From DRPG01 sp964655065 (lineage in GTDB: Bacteria > Myxococcota_A > UBA796 > GCA-2862545), in contig CAZZLC010000005.1 of the NCBI GenBank assembly GCA_964655065.1, forward strand, positions 124,001 to 188,000: DNA of 64,000 nucleotides, in the 5' to 3' direction. The translations under genes and the position numbers were made by a program. Positions 61,805 to 64,000 of this stretch are shown here, piece by piece (within the stretch, counting starts at the first letter, position 1; each line of letters opens with the position of its first letter). The notes below the pieces were generated by a model. That model was not told where the DNA came from and ran no database searches. It was given only the letters and a program-made list of their open reading frames with translations.

Positions 61805-62384
61805 CTACTGCGGTGGAGGAACCTCGATGGGGAGCGAGACGTTGGTCTCGCCCTCCTTGATCACGACCACGTTGGGCTGCCGGTTCCGGAAGCGCCACTC
61901 GTCGGCCCTCGCTTGATCGACCGCGCCGAGGTTGTGCAGCTTCAGGGTCCGCCCGTACACGGTGACCCGACGCTGGCGGTAGAAGAACAGGAAGCCCGTG
62001 GACTCGGTGGCCACGCGGGTGACGTAGATGCCGTCGGCGTTGGCCTGCTCGACGGCCTTGAACGCGGCATACTCTTCGACCGCGTCGAGCTTGGCCTGGC
62101 CCTTGCCGCCAGCCACCGCCCCCGCGACGCCGAAGATGGCCGTCACGATGGAGCCGCTGGGCTTGCTCTCCCCGACGTTGAAGCCGAACACCCGCAGCGA
62201 GTCGGCCTCTCCCACGATCTCCTCACCCGAGCTCGAAGCCGACCTCGGCGGGACGCGTCCACACCCCCAGGGGCTCGGTGCGGGCGACTGCGTCGGCGGC
62301 AGCGTTGACTCGCCGCGCGTTGGTTGCACACCCCGACCCGAGCAAGAGCACGCTCACGGCGAGCCCCACCTTCCACGACTGCAT
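61805..62384 (-). pseudogene. Frameshifted TRL-like lipoprotein gene
   Basis: ATG 62384 (ribosome site GGAGGTGCCG) opens a lipoprotein signal (MQSWKVGLAVSVLLLGSGCA) that runs to a TGA at 62223 after 53 codons. The next frame then continues without a gap as EEIVGEADSLRVFGFNVGES, GSIVTAIFGVAGAVAGGKGQ and AEEYAAFKAVEQANADGIYV-like segments, to the TAG at 61805. Together they make a ~190-residue lipoprotein like the TRL/DUF6567-type family (VxGxSxSGSIxxxIFG ... A.A.AnADGIYVTRV). One extra G in GAGCTCGGGTGAGGAG explains the shift. It could be a real pseudogene or a base-calling error in a G run. The second part alone has an internal GTG start. Confidence 0.55.
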
Positions 62385-62579
62385 CGGCACCTCCGACGCC
62401 GGGCTATCCGCGTGGCCGGGACTGGAGCTTACCTGCGCATTACGCGGCGAGGTAGAGGTGCCGGGCCCGGATGATCCGCACCCCGAGGGTCCCGCGGCCT
62501 GGGACCACGAGACCGGCACACGCCGGGTCGTCGATGAAGCCGCTGGTCGGCCGAGCGTTCCACGACAGACCGGAGCGGA

Positions 62580-64000
62580 TCAGACCTCGGCCTTGCCCTG
62601 ACCGACGTGCTCTTCGACGAGCTGCTCCTGCACGCGATGCGGCACGGGCTCGTAGGTTCCCATTTCGATGGAGTAGCTGCCGAGGCCGTGGGTCATGCCC
62701 TTGAGGCGGCCCGAGTAGTCCTCGATCTCCGACAGGGGCACCGCTCCCGTGACCGACACCTGGCCGCCCGACAGCATCTCGGTGCCGGTGATCTGACCGC
62801 GTCGCTGCGAGAGATCGGCCGTGATGGCGCCCACCGCGTCTTCGGGGACGATGATCTCGATGTCGACGATCGGCTCGAGCACGGTGACCCCGGCCTTGTC
62901 GAGCGCGTCGCGCATCGCCTTGCGCCCGGCGGCGACGAACGCGACCTCCTTGCTGTCGACGGGGTGGTGCTTGCCGTCGTGCACCACGACCCGGATGTCC
63001 TGCAGCGGGTACCCGGCGGCGTGTCCAGTGGCGAGCGCCTCGCGAACGCCCTTCTCGACGGCGGGAACGAGGTTGAACGGAATCACCCCGCCCTTGACCT
63101 TGTCCACGAACTCGAAGCCGGCGCCACGCTCGAGCGGCTCGACCCGGAGGAAGACCTCGCCGAACTGCCCCGCTCCGCCAGTCTGCTTCTTGTGCCGCGC
63201 GTGGCCCTCGGCCGCCTTCGTGATGGACTCCCGGTAGGGCACGCGGGGAGGGCGCGTCTCGACCTCGAGGCGGTGGTCGGCGCGCATGCGGTCGAGCACC
63301 GAGCGCAGGTGGAGCTCGGAGAGCCCGCGGAGCACGGTCTCGTTCTGGCTCGCCACGGACTCGACGGCCAGCGTGGGGTCTTCGCTCACCAGCGTGGCGA
63401 GCACCTCGCTCAACCGGCCCTCGTCGCCGCGGCGGGCCGGCTCGAGCGCCCAGCCGAACATCGGCCGGGGGAAGTCGAGGGGCCGCATGCGTACCAGATC
63501 CTCGTCGTGCGAGTCGTGCAGCACCGCATCGAACTGGATCTCCTCGACCTTGGAGACGGCGCCGATGTCGCCCGGAACGAGCTGCGGCACATTGATCATC
63601 TCGCTTCCCTGCACGAGCATCGGATGCCCGACCTTGAACAGGCGCTTGCCCTCCTGGTCGTGGTGACCGACGTAGAGCTCGGTGTCGGCGCGGATCGTGC
63701 CCTGGAGGACGCGGAAGATGCCGATGCGCCCGACGTAGGGGTCGTTCCCCACCTTGAAGACGTGAGCAACGACGTGGGCGTCGGGGTCGGGCTTTGCGTG
63801 GAACGGCGAGCGGTCGTCGCCGAGGCCCTGCGTGAGGGCCGGCGGGTTGCCCTCGCCGGGGTGGGGCAGGTGGCGGACCATCACGTCGAGCAGGTCGCCG
63901 ACGCCGGCCCCGGTGCGCGCGGAGACGAAGCACACCGGGACGAGGTGACCCTCGCGAAGCGCCTGCTCGAGCGGGTCGTGGAGGGTCGAGGGGTCCACGG
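62580..64000 (-). CDS. Elongation factor G paralogue (C-terminal part)
   Basis: The visible 473 codons cover the end of the G domain (PVCFVSARTGAGVGDLLDVM) and domains II to V of a translation-factor GTPase; the N-terminal GTPase motifs lie beyond the right edge. Domain II shows HVFKVGNDPYVGRIGIFRVL, domain IV HKKQTGGAGQFGEVFLRVEP and the PLQDIRVVVHDGKHHPVDSK loop, and domain V AITADLSQRRGQITGTEML and MTHGLGSYSIEMGTYEPVP. The domain IV entry reads RHKKQTGGAGQFG instead of KHVKQSGGRGQYG, so it belongs to the EF-G paralogue (FusA2-like) group rather than the main EF-G. Role in elongation, recycling or stress is undetermined. Confidence 0.88.
   Translation of the reverse strand, partial: VDPSTLHDPLEQALREGHLVPVCFVSARTGAGVGDLLDVMVRHLPHPGEGNPPALTQGLGDDRSPFHAKPDPDAHVVAHVFKVGNDPYVGRIGIFRVLQGTIRADTELYVGHHDQEGKRLFKVGHPMLVQGSEMINVPQLVPGDIGAVSKVEEIQFDAVLHDSHDEDLVRMRPLDFPRPMFGWALEPARRGDEGRLSEVLATLVSEDPTLAVESVASQNETVLRGLSELHLRSVLDRMRADHRLEVETRPPRVPYRESITKAAEGHARHKKQTGGAGQFGEVFLRVEPLERGAGFEFVDKVKGGVIPFNLVPAVEKGVREALATGHAAGYPLQDIRVVVHDGKHHPVDSKEVAFVAAGRKAMRDALDKAGVTVLEPIVDIEIIVPEDAVGAITADLSQRRGQITGTEMLSGGQVSVTGAVPLSEIEDYSGRLKGMTHGLGSYSIEMGTYEPVPHRVQEQLVEEHVGQGKAEV

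Noticed and set aside
61611..61898. A 95-codon minus-strand ORF
   Set aside because: Arg/Ser-rich shadow composition; the adjacent frame with normal codon bias and protein-like sequence ends at 61604.
1..64000. tRNA, rRNA and CRISPR arrays
   Set aside because: No tRNA-like cloverleaf with a GGTTCGAATCC-type arm, no rRNA-like sequence and no regularly spaced short repeats were noticed by eye; a covariance-model scan was not possible.

Overview
This is a gene-dense, very GC-rich window (third codon positions almost all G or C) with the habits of a Myxococcota-like deltaproteobacterium. It has many secreted lipoproteins, a Myxococcus-type cysteine-rich repeat protein, several Ser/Thr protein kinases with an FHA protein, formylglycine-generating-enzyme-like (FGE/sulfatase-modifying) sensor domains, and cytochrome-c lipoproteins. 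No rRNA, tRNA, CRISPR array or insertion sequence was seen. Most operon junctions are 4-base GTGA or ATGA overlaps.

Layout. 1-3.9 kb: a leftward set made of a small membrane protein, an SSS-family Na+/solute symporter, a DUF2911 protein and a copper-monooxygenase-like heme lipoprotein. 4-4.6 kb: an Rpn-family gene that has lost its nuclease core. 4.8-10.2 kb: conflict locus A (TIR, then MoxR AAA+, then a three-TM vWA-like receptor ending in an FGE domain). 10.2-12.6 kb: remains of a diversity-generating retroelement (DGR) and a second FGE membrane protein facing the first. 12.9-16.3 kb: bshC-bshB1-bshA, the bacillithiol pathway. 16.4-31.3 kb: a right-handed-helix membrane protein, small lipoproteins, three Ser/Thr kinases, an FHA protein and an AlkZ-like protein. 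31.3-45 kb: secreted and lipid-anchored proteins, a coupled beta-propeller/caspase pair, an ATP-grasp enzyme, a phosphoglycolate phosphatase and a cytochrome-c propeller. 45-47.2 kb: transaldolase and a double cyclic-nucleotide-binding protein. 47.2-55.9 kb: conflict locus B. 56-64 kb: a flippase, a CheA-like kinase, a PLP decarboxylase, a broken lipoprotein gene and a partial EF-G paralogue.

The main result is a pair of paralogous three-gene cassettes in the same transcriptional order: TIR effector, MoxR-type AAA+ ATPase, and a receptor with an N-terminal helical domain, two TM helices, a cytoplasmic vWA-like domain and a third TM helix. The exported module is swapped: an FGE/C-type-lectin-fold domain in A, and a beta-rich region plus TPRs in B. 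This matches the MoxR/vWA-centred NTP-dependent conflict systems described for multicellular-type bacteria. In locus A the FGE domain carries a DGR variable region. It and the convergent FGE gene are about 96% identical at the DNA level just before the variable region, yet differ at 13 of 24 codons within it. Every change is at codon position 1 or 2, never 3, the mark of adenine-templated mutagenic retrohoming. Only the last ~95 codons of the reverse transcriptase survive between the two genes and no template repeat is visible, so the diversifier looks decayed and its last products frozen.
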